The notes under the pieces are model-generated. The model saw nothing but the letters and a program-made list of their open reading frames with translations. It made no database searches and had not been told where the DNA came from. The translations under genes and the position numbers were made by a program. A stretch of 64,000 nucleotides of DNA from Desulfosporosinus sp049943955 (GTDB lineage Bacteria > Bacillota > Desulfitobacteriia > Desulfitobacteriales > Desulfitobacteriaceae), in contig NZ_JBNFTW010000010.1 of NCBI RefSeq assembly GCF_049943955.1, positions 1 through 64,000 of the forward strand. The letters are read 5' to 3'. Positions 1 to 6,699 of this stretch are shown in pieces (position 1 is the stretch's first letter; each line of letters begins with the position of its first letter).

Positions 1-1186
1 TACTGTCCATCATAACTAAGGATTGACGCAAATTAATGATCTTATTAACATGTTCATTGGCAACAGGACATTGGACTTGGCAGGACATGCAAGTAGTACA
101 AGCCCAGATCTCCTCTTCGGTAACAATATCACCGATCAGTGACTTTTGTAGAATCTCAGCAGCTTGCGGGTCCTTTTCGGCGATCTCAGCTAAAGCTTCG
201 GCATTTTCGTCGCCGGTGGAGGTTAATCCGTTAGCCCTCAGAATTGCTCCTTTTTCCATAAGATGTTCTTTTAATTGGTGACTTAACAAATGTTTAGGAT
301 TGAGAGGTTTACCGGAAATATTGGCAGGGCAGTTGGCCATACAGCGACCGCATTCGCCGCAGGCAAAACAATCTAACAGTTGTTTCCAAGTAAAGCTTTC
401 TATTCTGGCAACGCCCAACTCTGTCAGTTCTTCATCTTCAAGATCAATCTTCTCAATTTGAGCACCAAGGGGCTTTAAGGATGATAAATAAACATTAGGA
501 TGAACAGCTAATAGGTGCATGTGTTTGGAATTCGGAATATAAACCAGAAAACTAAAGACGACAACCATATGAATCCACCAAAATGATGTTTGAATACCGA
601 CCAATGTATCAGGACTGAGTCCTTTAAAGAGGGAGGCGAAGGTATGATACATAATTGCAAGAGCGTAAGCGCTTTTTGGCTCGAGAGCAACTTTAGCGCC
701 GCTGGAAATCCATTCAGTCACTATGACTCCGATAACTAGTAAAACAATAATTGCTGCTTCTTTAGAACGATAGAGTTGAGCTGGCTTAAAGATCCATCGT
801 CTAATAGAACTAATGATTAAGCCGATGGTCACTAACAACGTTAAGATATCTTTAAGCATATAAAAATACGGGTTTGTACCTAGAAGGGGAAAAGAATAGG
901 CAGGGAAAATCCCTTCAAATATTAATGGTAATTCGCCTAAACAAATAAAAATAAATCCCCAGAAAATGAAAAAATGAATAAATCCATAAGGTTCACTGAT
1001 AATTTTACTTTGACCTAAGACTAAGGATACAAAATTCATAAAACGTTTTTGAGGGTTTTCGAATCTTTCTTCCTTTACTTTAGCCCCTAAAGACAAAATA
1101 CTTATCTTTTTCTTTAGGGCAGTACTAAAAGCTGCGACTGCAACGGCAGCCATGATTAAGAAAACTATTAGCCAACTTAAACGCAT
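1..1186 (-). CDS. Membrane-bound Fe-S oxidoreductase, N-terminal part (runs off window)
   Basis: Partial gene on the minus strand: the ATG is at 1186 with GGAGGG upstream, and the frame stays open to the window edge (395 codons). The N-terminal about 230 residues hold several membrane helices in a NarI-like arrangement. Two ferredoxin-type cysteine motifs follow, CFACGECGRCMANCP and CTTCMSCQVQCP. The missing C-terminus would be expected to carry CCG domains of the HdrD/GlpC type. Family knowledge: such fused proteins occur with ETF and acyl-CoA dehydrogenase genes and are proposed to move electrons between ETF and menaquinone. That role is inference, supported by the beta-oxidation operon 7.6 kb away. 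A palindrome at 1349-1366 lies in its upstream region. Confidence 0.8.
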   Translation of the reverse strand, partial: MRLSWLIVFLIMAAVAVAAFSTALKKKISILSLGAKVKEERFENPQKRFMNFVSLVLGQSKIISEPYGFIHFFIFWGFIFICLGELPLIFEGIFPAYSFPLLGTNPYFYMLKDILTLLVTIGLIISSIRRWIFKPAQLYRSKEAAIIVLLVIGVIVTEWISSGAKVALEPKSAYALAIMYHTFASLFKGLSPDTLVGIQTSFWWIHMVVVFSFLVYIPNSKHMHLLAVHPNVYLSSLKPLGAQIEKIDLEDEELTELGVARIESFTWKQLLDCFACGECGRCMANCPANISGKPLNPKHLLSHQLKEHLMEKGAILRANGLTSTGDENAEALAEIAEKDPQAAEILQKSLIGDIVTEEEIWACTTCMSCQVQCPVANEHVNKIINLRQSLVMMDS

Positions 1187-1348
1187 TTAACTCCCTCCAA
1201 TTTAAATAAACTCTCAGCATTGCCGAGGATTAGGAAACTACAACACTTAAAAACTTGTGCAGCCCTATGACTAGGATCTGGTGTCAAACTTCCACTATGC
1301 TCCTGTCCTATCCACTCCTTTAAATAATAATATTTAGAAAAGTCCAAC

Positions 1349-1366
1349 AAGTGAAATAATTCACTT
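1349..1366. promoter_or_regulatory. Palindromic operator candidate, Rex/Fnr-like
   Basis: A perfect 7-bp inverted repeat with a 4-bp spacer, AAGTGAA-ATAA-TTCACTT. The core GTGAA-N4-TTCAC equals the centre of the Gram-positive Rex site (TTGTGAA-N4-TTCACAA). It also resembles the Fnr/Crp pattern TGTGA-N6-TCACA with its outer bases changed. It sits about 165 bp upstream of the Fe-S oxidoreductase start, so redox control of that gene is a plausible inference. Confidence 0.45.
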
Positions 1367-1427
1367 TTATTGTGAATCTTTACACTTAAAGCATAAAAAA
1401 TAACCTCGAAACGTTTAGCAATTATTC

Positions 1428-1451
1428 AGTAATTTCATTTAAGAAATTACT
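1428..1451. repeat. Perfect 9-bp inverted repeat
   Basis: AGTAATTTC and GAAATTACT are separated by ATTTAA. No T-run follows on either strand, so it is unlikely to be a terminator. It may be an operator for one of the divergent genes; the regulator is unknown. Confidence 0.4.
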
Positions 1452-1790
1452 AATAATACACCTGCGTTTTCTTTATAGTCAAAGACTATCATTGAGGTCG
1501 TATTATGTCAACATGCTCAATATTAATTTAATATATGGATGCTAAATGTCGAATTATACTACTATATGCCATTGAATAAACGTTTTAGAGTACTTTAAGC
1601 AAATATTTTTCTTGTAAGAATGGAGTTGAAGAGTTTGGAGGCAATTTATGCTTAAATTCAATAAATAAAATTTTCTTAATCCATAATAAATACCTATATC
1701 ACCATTAAGATTGGACTTGCATCATAATTAAGTTGTATTGGCAGTTTTATTCAATTGCAATAATTTAATGATTTACAAGGAGACATCGCA

Positions 1791-1838
1791 ATGGGTGAAC
1801 AAAAAAGTTCCCAATCAATAAAGTTACCTTTTTTATAG
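1791..1838 (+). CDS. Possible 15-aa leader peptide
   Basis: ATG at 1791 follows an AAGGAGA ribosome site by 7 bases and reads MGEQKSSQSIKLPFL before a TAG stop. The next gene starts 36 bases after the stop with its own AGGAGAGGAG site. It may be a translated leader or a real microprotein. No family is recognised, and a chance open frame this short is quite possible. Confidence 0.3.
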   Translation: MGEQKSSQSIKLPFL

Positions 1839-1874
1839 ATCGTTCATAATTTATGTTAGGAGAGGAGTAAGATT

Positions 1875-2648
1875 ATGAGCGACAATTATTCGACGTTTCC
1901 TCCAGACCAAATTATTCAAAAAACATTTGCGCCCTCATTTGATAAACCTTTGGCAATGTCGAATGCTTTTGAACCATTGGCAAGTGTTGTTAATTCTTCA
2001 AAAGAACCCTTGAATTTTGGAATCTCTATTTTTTCTCCAGTTAGTTCCTTGCCGGGAAGTCCTTCTCTCTTTTTCCTTCAACCATTATTAACTGGAAAAG
2101 TATTTGCATCACTTGGTATTCTAATTGCTGCTCAGCTCTTTCTATTTTTAGCTAATCGTTTGTTCGGACTAGAATTAAGCACAATTAAACCTGGTACTGT
2201 TATCTCTCCAGAGCAAACTGTTCGAATGTCAACCGGCGATTTGCAAGATTTCCTGGCATCTGTGTCCAGCAACTCTATTCAGTCTTCAGTGGCTCAGCCT
2301 TTAAATAGTCAACCAATGAACTTACAAGGGGATGTAACTTCCGGGACTTTAGAAACGCCTGAAGCCCCAGTTGTTTTCGCTTTGACAGTTTGGGGGGATT
2401 TTGTAACCAACCCTTATGGCCCTACTGTTTTTCTGATATTGCCGATTGTAACCTTTCCAGGATTACGCGGAGCGTTACCGATGCTTATTTTAGAATTACT
2501 AGCAACAATTTTTGTCAGGGCTGTGGTACCTCCCCAAACTACGGGAGCCAAGCCTTTGCCAGAATCCTCTTCCACTAAGCCAACTCTTTTGCAATTTACT
2601 CCGGAGAGTTTAGTAAACTTATTAAACCGTTTTAGTAAACATTTTTAG
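1875..2648 (+). CDS. Unknown membrane-associated protein, 257 aa
   Basis: Strong ribosome site (AGGAGAGGAG) 7 bases before the ATG. The protein is rich in Pro, Ser and Leu. It has a hydrophobic stretch around residues 72-100 and two more close together around 180-220, separated by a polar Gln/Ser-rich section. No signal peptide or catalytic motif is evident and no family is recognised. It stands alone, with 182 bases to the next gene. It looks expressed, but its function cannot be stated. Confidence 0.6.
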   Translation: MSDNYSTFPPDQIIQKTFAPSFDKPLAMSNAFEPLASVVNSSKEPLNFGISIFSPVSSLPGSPSLFFLQPLLTGKVFASLGILIAAQLFLFLANRLFGLELSTIKPGTVISPEQTVRMSTGDLQDFLASVSSNSIQSSVAQPLNSQPMNLQGDVTSGTLETPEAPVVFALTVWGDFVTNPYGPTVFLILPIVTFPGLRGALPMLILELLATIFVRAVVPPQTTGAKPLPESSSTKPTLLQFTPESLVNLLNRFSKHF

Positions 2649-2830
2649 TTTTGTATTTATAACCATTTAAAGTATAATGTATTAGTTGCTGGATTTATCT
2701 TTTCTTTTGGAAAGGGTTTATCTATAATAATAAATAGATTCATAAACGTTTAGGATTTTAAACGGATTGATTATTCCTTATTGAATATAGTAAACCTTCC
2801 ACGATTTTATTAACGGAGCGTAGATTATAT

Positions 2831-3247
2831 ATGAATGTAGCTTTTTTTCTTATACCTAAGAAGGATATAGTCTATTTAAAAGAAAATGCGACAATGCGCC
2901 AAGCTTTGGAAAGGATGGAGTATCATAGTTATTCGGCGGTCCCTCTTATCAATAATGATGGAAAATATATCGGAACCATCACCGAAGGAGATTTGCTTTG
3001 GAAGCTAAAAAACACTCCTGGTTTAACCTTTCATAATACGGAAGACATTTATTTAAGTGACGTGGAACAACATGTGCAAAATTTGCCTGTAACTATTGAT
3101 GCCCAAATAGAGGATTTGATTTCTCGGGCAGTCGTACAAAATTTTGTTCCTGTTGTTGATGACCAACAAACGTTCATTGGAATTGTGAGGCGACGCGAGA
3201 TGATCGAATATTGCTCTCAGTTATTGCTCCAACGAAAGGTGGAGTAA
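2831..3247 (+). CDS. CBS-domain protein, 138 aa
   Basis: A free-standing tandem CBS (Bateman) module. The first CBS is around residues 10-60 (containing HSYSAVPLINNDGKYIGTIT) and the second around 85-135 (containing FVPVVDDQQTFIGIV). Such modules bind adenosyl ligands such as AMP, ATP or SAM and regulate a partner. No catalytic domain is attached and the neighbours do not reveal a partner. A GGAG ribosome site lies about 12 bases before the ATG, and a clear terminator follows at 3299. Confidence 0.85.
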   Translation: MNVAFFLIPKKDIVYLKENATMRQALERMEYHSYSAVPLINNDGKYIGTITEGDLLWKLKNTPGLTFHNTEDIYLSDVEQHVQNLPVTIDAQIEDLISRAVVQNFVPVVDDQQTFIGIVRRREMIEYCSQLLLQRKVE

Positions 3248-3298
3248 CCGGTTAGCAAATAGTATTTAATACGTATTCATACGGCATATCTGAGCAAG

Positions 3299-3320
3299 GC
3301 CACGGTTATCGTGGCTTTTT
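3299..3320 (+). terminator. Rho-independent terminator after CBS gene
   Basis: Stem GCCACG/CGTGGC with a 5-base loop, followed directly by TTTTT. It lies 52 bases after the CBS gene stop. Confidence 0.8.
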
Positions 3321-3655
3321 GTTTCAAATTATTCCCATGACATTGTCTCTTTAGGCATTGAACTTCGATGAAAAATGCAAATTTTTATAGGATGAGTACG
3401 GTAGAGAAAAGTGTTTGCAATCTGAAAGACAGATTTTTCAATCACAAATTGAGATGCTAAACTTAGTATATAAACTAACTTTGCAACTGAGTTTAGGTAT
3501 TCAAATAACATATAAATATAAGGAGGTTTTGGCAAACCAGAGTTACGGAATTGATATTAACGGAAATAACACAAAGAAATAACTTTAAAATACTTAAAAT
3601 CTGAATGTTAGACATATAATAATAAGGCAATTTTAGAGGGAGAGGGGGCTGGAAA

Positions 3656-4315
3656 ATGCCAACGCGTCAAAAATTCGATCAAGATCTGGAAGATTTGCGC
3701 CTAAACATCCTTGATCTAGGGAAAATGGTGGATGAACGAATTGGCTTAGCGGTAAAGTCTTTAATTGATCAAGACTTAGATTTAGCCAATACTATAATAA
3801 CCGGCGATTCCGTAGTTAATGATCTGCAAGCAATTATTGAAGAAAACTGTATTCGTTTGATTGCGACCCAACAACCGTTTGCCCGTGATTTGCGTAAAGT
3901 TGTAGCAGGTTTAAAAATTTCTATATATCTGGAAAGAATGGGCGATTTGTCTGTTGATCTGGCAAAGTTAACCCACAGAATAGGTCAAGAATCATTGATC
4001 AAGCCGTTAATAGATATTCCTCGAATGAGCGATACGGTAAAAGAAATGCTTGAACTTGGCCTTAAAGCCTATGTCCAAGAAGACTGCGACGCTGCAGCTT
4101 CTATGGCTATAATGGATGATGATGTGGATAAAATATATTCTCGAGTTTTTGATGAGTTAAAAGTTATTATGATGACAAAACCTCATCAGGTTCAGCAAGC
4201 TAATTACCTGCTTTTTGCCTGCAGGTTTTTAGAACGACTGGGGGATTATTGTACTAATGTCTCAGAGGAAATTATCTATCTCTGTTCCGGAAAACGAGTT
4301 AATTTGAATGATTAA
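3656..4315 (+). CDS. phoU: Phosphate signalling protein PhoU
   Basis: A 219-residue PhoU with the duplicated three-helix bundle. Each half carries the metal-binding ExxxD-type motif, seen here as ERMGDLSVDLAK and ERLGDYCTNVSE. PhoU links the PstSCAB phosphate transporter to the PhoR kinase and represses the Pho regulon when phosphate is plentiful. Normally it is the last pst gene; here no pst or pho genes adjoin it, so it is a stand-alone copy. The ribosome site GAGGGAGAGGG precedes the ATG. A long hairpin follows at 4408-4455. Confidence 0.93.
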   Translation: MPTRQKFDQDLEDLRLNILDLGKMVDERIGLAVKSLIDQDLDLANTIITGDSVVNDLQAIIEENCIRLIATQQPFARDLRKVVAGLKISIYLERMGDLSVDLAKLTHRIGQESLIKPLIDIPRMSDTVKEMLELGLKAYVQEDCDAAASMAIMDDDVDKIYSRVFDELKVIMMTKPHQVQQANYLLFACRFLERLGDYCTNVSEEIIYLCSGKRVNLND

Positions 4316-4407
4316 CATCCAAGAGTAGAACAAGGGAGAACAAATAATAACAAATCGAAGAAAATTTTAGGGGTTGTTGCAAAATGCATAAACGCCCCTC
4401 ATTATAC

Positions 4408-4455
4408 AAAACCCTGCATAAATAGTGGTTCAAATCCACTTATATGCAGGGTTTT
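4408..4455 (+). terminator. Long hairpin terminator downstream of phoU
   Basis: AAAACCCTGCATA pairs with TATGCAGGGTTTT, and the stem continues inward through AGTGG/CCACT to a 7-base loop, with one or two internal mismatches. The T-run at 4452-4455 is short. Its right arm runs into the dispersed repeat that starts at 4451. Confidence 0.65.
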
Positions 4456-4635
4456 ATCCAGTTTTTAAGACCCCCACATCTATAAGTGGGGGTGGGTCTT
4501 TCGTTAACTTCAGGTGGGGTAGAGTCCTCCTTCGCAGCTAAGTATTCTTATTGGGAAAGGCGGCTCGGCCATAATGGCCACTGGACATTATTGTATCTGA
4601 AGACCCGATGTTCAGCTTTAGCTGAACGAGTTTAC
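4451..4635. repeat. Dispersed hairpin repeat, copy A (with internal insertion)
   Basis: It shares with 13016-13138 the opening GTTTTATCCAGTTTTTAAGA, a GTGGGTC-flanked hairpin (CCCCCAC/GTGGGGG at 4471-4491), TTCGTTAACTTCAG, GTAGAGTCC, then ATCTGAAG, CCCGATGTTC and the closing hairpin GTTCAGCT-TT-AGCTGAAC at 4610-4627. Between GTAGAGTCC and ATCTGAAG this copy carries about 65 extra bases, including the small palindrome GGCCATAATGGCC. No transposase lies nearby. It may be a non-autonomous element; an IS200/IS605 relationship is inference. Confidence 0.6.
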
Positions 4636-4847
4636 TTATAAAGAAAAGACGGATAGATATTCATTATGCTACGGCCCCTAGGAATTCATAATTCTTGAGG
4701 AAGTTCTGAGATTCTAAGATAAATTATTGAAATATTAATGGGAGATTGTGATTAAAACCACATCAACAAACACATTAATCTGTTAAACTATCAGCAGATC
4801 GGGTAAAGATAAACTTGAACACTTACTTTTCTCTGGAGGAAAACTTC

Positions 4848-5525
4848 ATGCAGCAAAATGTGCAGCAGAATGGGTTTCAGCTGGAACATTGCCGTCCGAA
4901 TTGCCCAAAATCTGCTTGTAATTGGCAAAATCTTTATGAAACAATGGTTAACAAACTAAATGGCATAAATCTTCTCCAAGAACTTTCTCAAAAAATAAAT
5001 CCTATTCACTATCATCATATGCCGAAAATTAGTATAGCTGGATGCCCCAATGGGTGCTCACAACCAGATATAAAGGATTTTGGCATATCCGGGTATGTTG
5101 TTCCCCAAATTACGCAAAAACAGTGTGCAGAGTGTAATGCTTGTGTCAGTGCATGCTTAGAGAAGGCAATACAAAGGATTAACCGGGAAATTATTATTAA
5201 TTGGTCAAGCTGTATTTCGTGCGGAGATTGCCTAAGAATTTGTCCGACGGGTACTCTGTCCGTCGGTCAACAGGGATGGACCATACGTTATGGCGGGCGG
5301 GTTGGACGTCACCCACAATTTGCTAAGTTGGCCGGTCAGGTCAAAAACGATGAAGAGGTAGTGTCTTGGATTTCCGAAGCATTGCAGCAATACATCGCTC
5401 AGGGACATCAGCAAGAGCGCCTAACCCATTTTTTGGAATCTATTGATCTTACTCTGAAGAAGAATGAGAACGCGCAGAGCGGTCATGTATCCACTGGCTT
5501 AATTTCTGAGGATCAGAAACTGTGA
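4848..5525 (+). CDS. Siroheme sulfite/nitrite reductase-like ferredoxin protein
   Basis: A 225-residue protein. The frame opens at TTG 4815, but TGGAGG at 4837-4842 places the start at ATG 4848. Residues 15-85 resemble the siroheme/4Fe-4S half of sulfite or nitrite reductases (ISIAGCPNGCSQPDIKDFGI, C-x3-C). The usual first C-x5-C motif is replaced by a denser CRPNCPKSAC. Two 4Fe-4S ferredoxin motifs follow, CAECNACVSAC (about 95) and CISCGDCLRICP (about 122). It resembles the C-terminal part of AsrC-type anaerobic sulfite reductase subunits but lacks their N-terminal ferrodoxin-like domain. Whether it binds siroheme is uncertain. Its 3' end overlaps the converging regulator gene by 77 bases. 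Confidence 0.75.
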   Translation: MQQNVQQNGFQLEHCRPNCPKSACNWQNLYETMVNKLNGINLLQELSQKINPIHYHHMPKISIAGCPNGCSQPDIKDFGISGYVVPQITQKQCAECNACVSACLEKAIQRINREIIINWSSCISCGDCLRICPTGTLSVGQQGWTIRYGGRVGRHPQFAKLAGQVKNDEEVVSWISEALQQYIAQGHQQERLTHFLESIDLTLKKNENAQSGHVSTGLISEDQKL

Positions 5526-6165
5526 CGTTTTTTTTCTCAATTTCTATTAAATTCGAATCCTTTAATTCACTCAAAATACGACTGACGGATTCTCTGGCCA
5601 AACTGCACATTCCGGCAAGTTCCGTGGCTGATAAAGGGATCGTAATCAATACTCCTTTGGGGGTCTGCTGGCCATGAACATGGGCCAGGGCATAGAGTTT
5701 GGCACCTAAACGTAAGCGAGCATCACCGATGGATAAATTTCTGATTTGTCTGTAGGAACGACGCAAATCCAATGCTAACATTTTATAAAACCCCCAAAGA
5801 GAAGAAGGGTTCCTTTCAATGAAGTGTATTAGAGTATCACGATTTAAAGCTAAAACTTCAGTTTCTTCCATCGAAAGTGCGGCATGAGGATATGGCCTTC
5901 CGTCTAAAACGATTTCGGGAAAGAAAACCGGGGGGCTCAAAACGCGAATGATTTTTTCATTGAATTCTCCCATTAAATATAACCTGATTCTTCCGGATAA
6001 AAGAAAATATAGGGTGTTTCCTTCATCACCGGGAAAATAAAGATATTGTTTTGGGCCATAAAGCCGCGTACGTCCATGGGTTAGGCAAAAATCGATGATG
6101 TCATCAGGCATGGCAGCAAAGGGTGTATCTGTTAATAGTTCTTTTATTTGCGTTTCGTTTAACAC
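5449..6165 (-). CDS. Crp/Fnr-family transcriptional regulator
   Basis: A 238-residue regulator. The N-terminal cyclic-nucleotide-binding-like beta roll spans about 15-125 (GDEGNTLYFLLSGRIRLYLM), followed by a dimer helix and a C-terminal winged helix (LSATELAGMCSLARESVSRI). The N-terminal cysteines of Fnr are absent, so it is not an obvious oxygen-sensing Fe-S Fnr. Relatives in Desulfitobacterium include CprK, which senses chlorinated aromatics, but the ligand here is unknown. GGAGG precedes the start. Its promoter region contains a 24-bp tandem repeat (6223-6270). It converges on, and overlaps, the siroheme-type gene. Confidence 0.88.
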   Translation of the reverse strand: MLNETQIKELLTDTPFAAMPDDIIDFCLTHGRTRLYGPKQYLYFPGDEGNTLYFLLSGRIRLYLMGEFNEKIIRVLSPPVFFPEIVLDGRPYPHAALSMEETEVLALNRDTLIHFIERNPSSLWGFYKMLALDLRRSYRQIRNLSIGDARLRLGAKLYALAHVHGQQTPKGVLITIPLSATELAGMCSLARESVSRILSELKDSNLIEIEKKNVTVSDPQKLSQWIHDRSARSHSSSE

Positions 6166-6222
6166 GTCATACCTCCTCTTAGGAATTAATCTAAAATAAT
6201 AGTTTCGCTATTTATAGTTTCA

Positions 6223-6270
6223 TTATAGCCTAAAAAGGATCATAAGTTATAGCCTTAAGAGAATCATAAT
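6223..6270. promoter_or_regulatory. Tandem 24-bp direct repeat upstream of the Crp/Fnr-type gene
   Basis: Two back-to-back units begin at 6223 and 6247, each starting TTATAGCCT and ending with ATCATAA plus one base; 20 of 24 positions agree. They lie 58 bases or more upstream of the regulator's start and about 130 bases before the 40-aa gene on the other strand. A weaker relative (TATAGGGTCATAA) is near 6361. They are probably operator sites, perhaps autoregulatory. Confidence 0.5.
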
Positions 6271-6398
6271 ATAGAATAGAATTTCATATAATAATCAATT
6301 ATTTAAGCACATAGATGATAATTTTGATGTTCGGATAAGTTTCAGTTTCTAGGAAAAACTATATAGGGTCATAATTTTTGCTAAAAGGGAGGATGAAT

Positions 6399-6521
6399 AT
6401 GGGTACGCACAAAAAAGTCTCACGTCCCAAATCTCCTGTTACCAAATCTGATCCCCACTATACCGAATATGATACTCAAAAAGAACGAAATATTCAAAGA
6501 TCAATACCCAATAACAGTTAA
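6399..6521 (+). CDS. Small hydrophilic protein, 40 aa
   Basis: AGGGAGG at 6386-6392 precedes the ATG at 6399 by 6 bases; an in-frame ATG at 6393 is too close to the ribosome site. The product begins MGTHKKVSRPKSPVTKSDPH and is basic, polar and without hydrophobic segments. A 17-bp-stem terminator begins at its stop codon, so the gene is a discrete transcription unit, which argues for a real microprotein. No family is recognised. Confidence 0.6.
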   Translation: MGTHKKVSRPKSPVTKSDPHYTEYDTQKERNIQRSIPNNS

Positions 6522-6563
6522 CAAGATTGAGGAGTGTGTAGATGCACTCCTCAATCTTGTTTT
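6520..6563 (+). terminator. Strong terminator of the 40-aa gene
   Basis: AACAAGATTGAGGAGTG pairs perfectly with CACTCCTCAATCTTGTT across an 8-base loop, followed by TTTT. It starts in the stop codon of the small gene. Confidence 0.9.
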
Positions 6564-6699
6564 AGGGGACTAATTTGATCATTAAACATTTGAAAATCAG
6601 CCTCTTTCTGAGATAGGCTTCATACCATGGCAGAAGGATTTCCCTTGATCTTTGTCGAATAAGATTGATTATACAGAAATTTCAGGGGGGTTCTCAACT

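Larger units (their letters stand above)
1187..1874. other. Long AT-rich intergenic region between divergent genes
   Basis: This 688-base stretch lies between the minus-strand Fe-S oxidoreductase and the plus-strand gene at 1875. It contains two perfect inverted repeats (1349-1366 and 1428-1451) and a short open frame with a good ribosome site (1791-1838). No longer gene, RNA gene or insertion sequence was recognised. Confidence 0.5.

Noticed and set aside
3531..3584. Short frame TTG GCA AAC CAG after AAGGAGG
   Set aside because: The TTG is only about 3 bases from the ribosome-site core, too close for initiation, and the peptide is 17 residues with no support.
4421..4443. T-arm-like sequence AGTGG-TTCAAAT-CCACT suggesting a tRNA
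   Set aside because: No D arm, anticodon arm or normal acceptor end surrounds it. The pairing continues outward as one long hairpin, so it is the top of a terminator.
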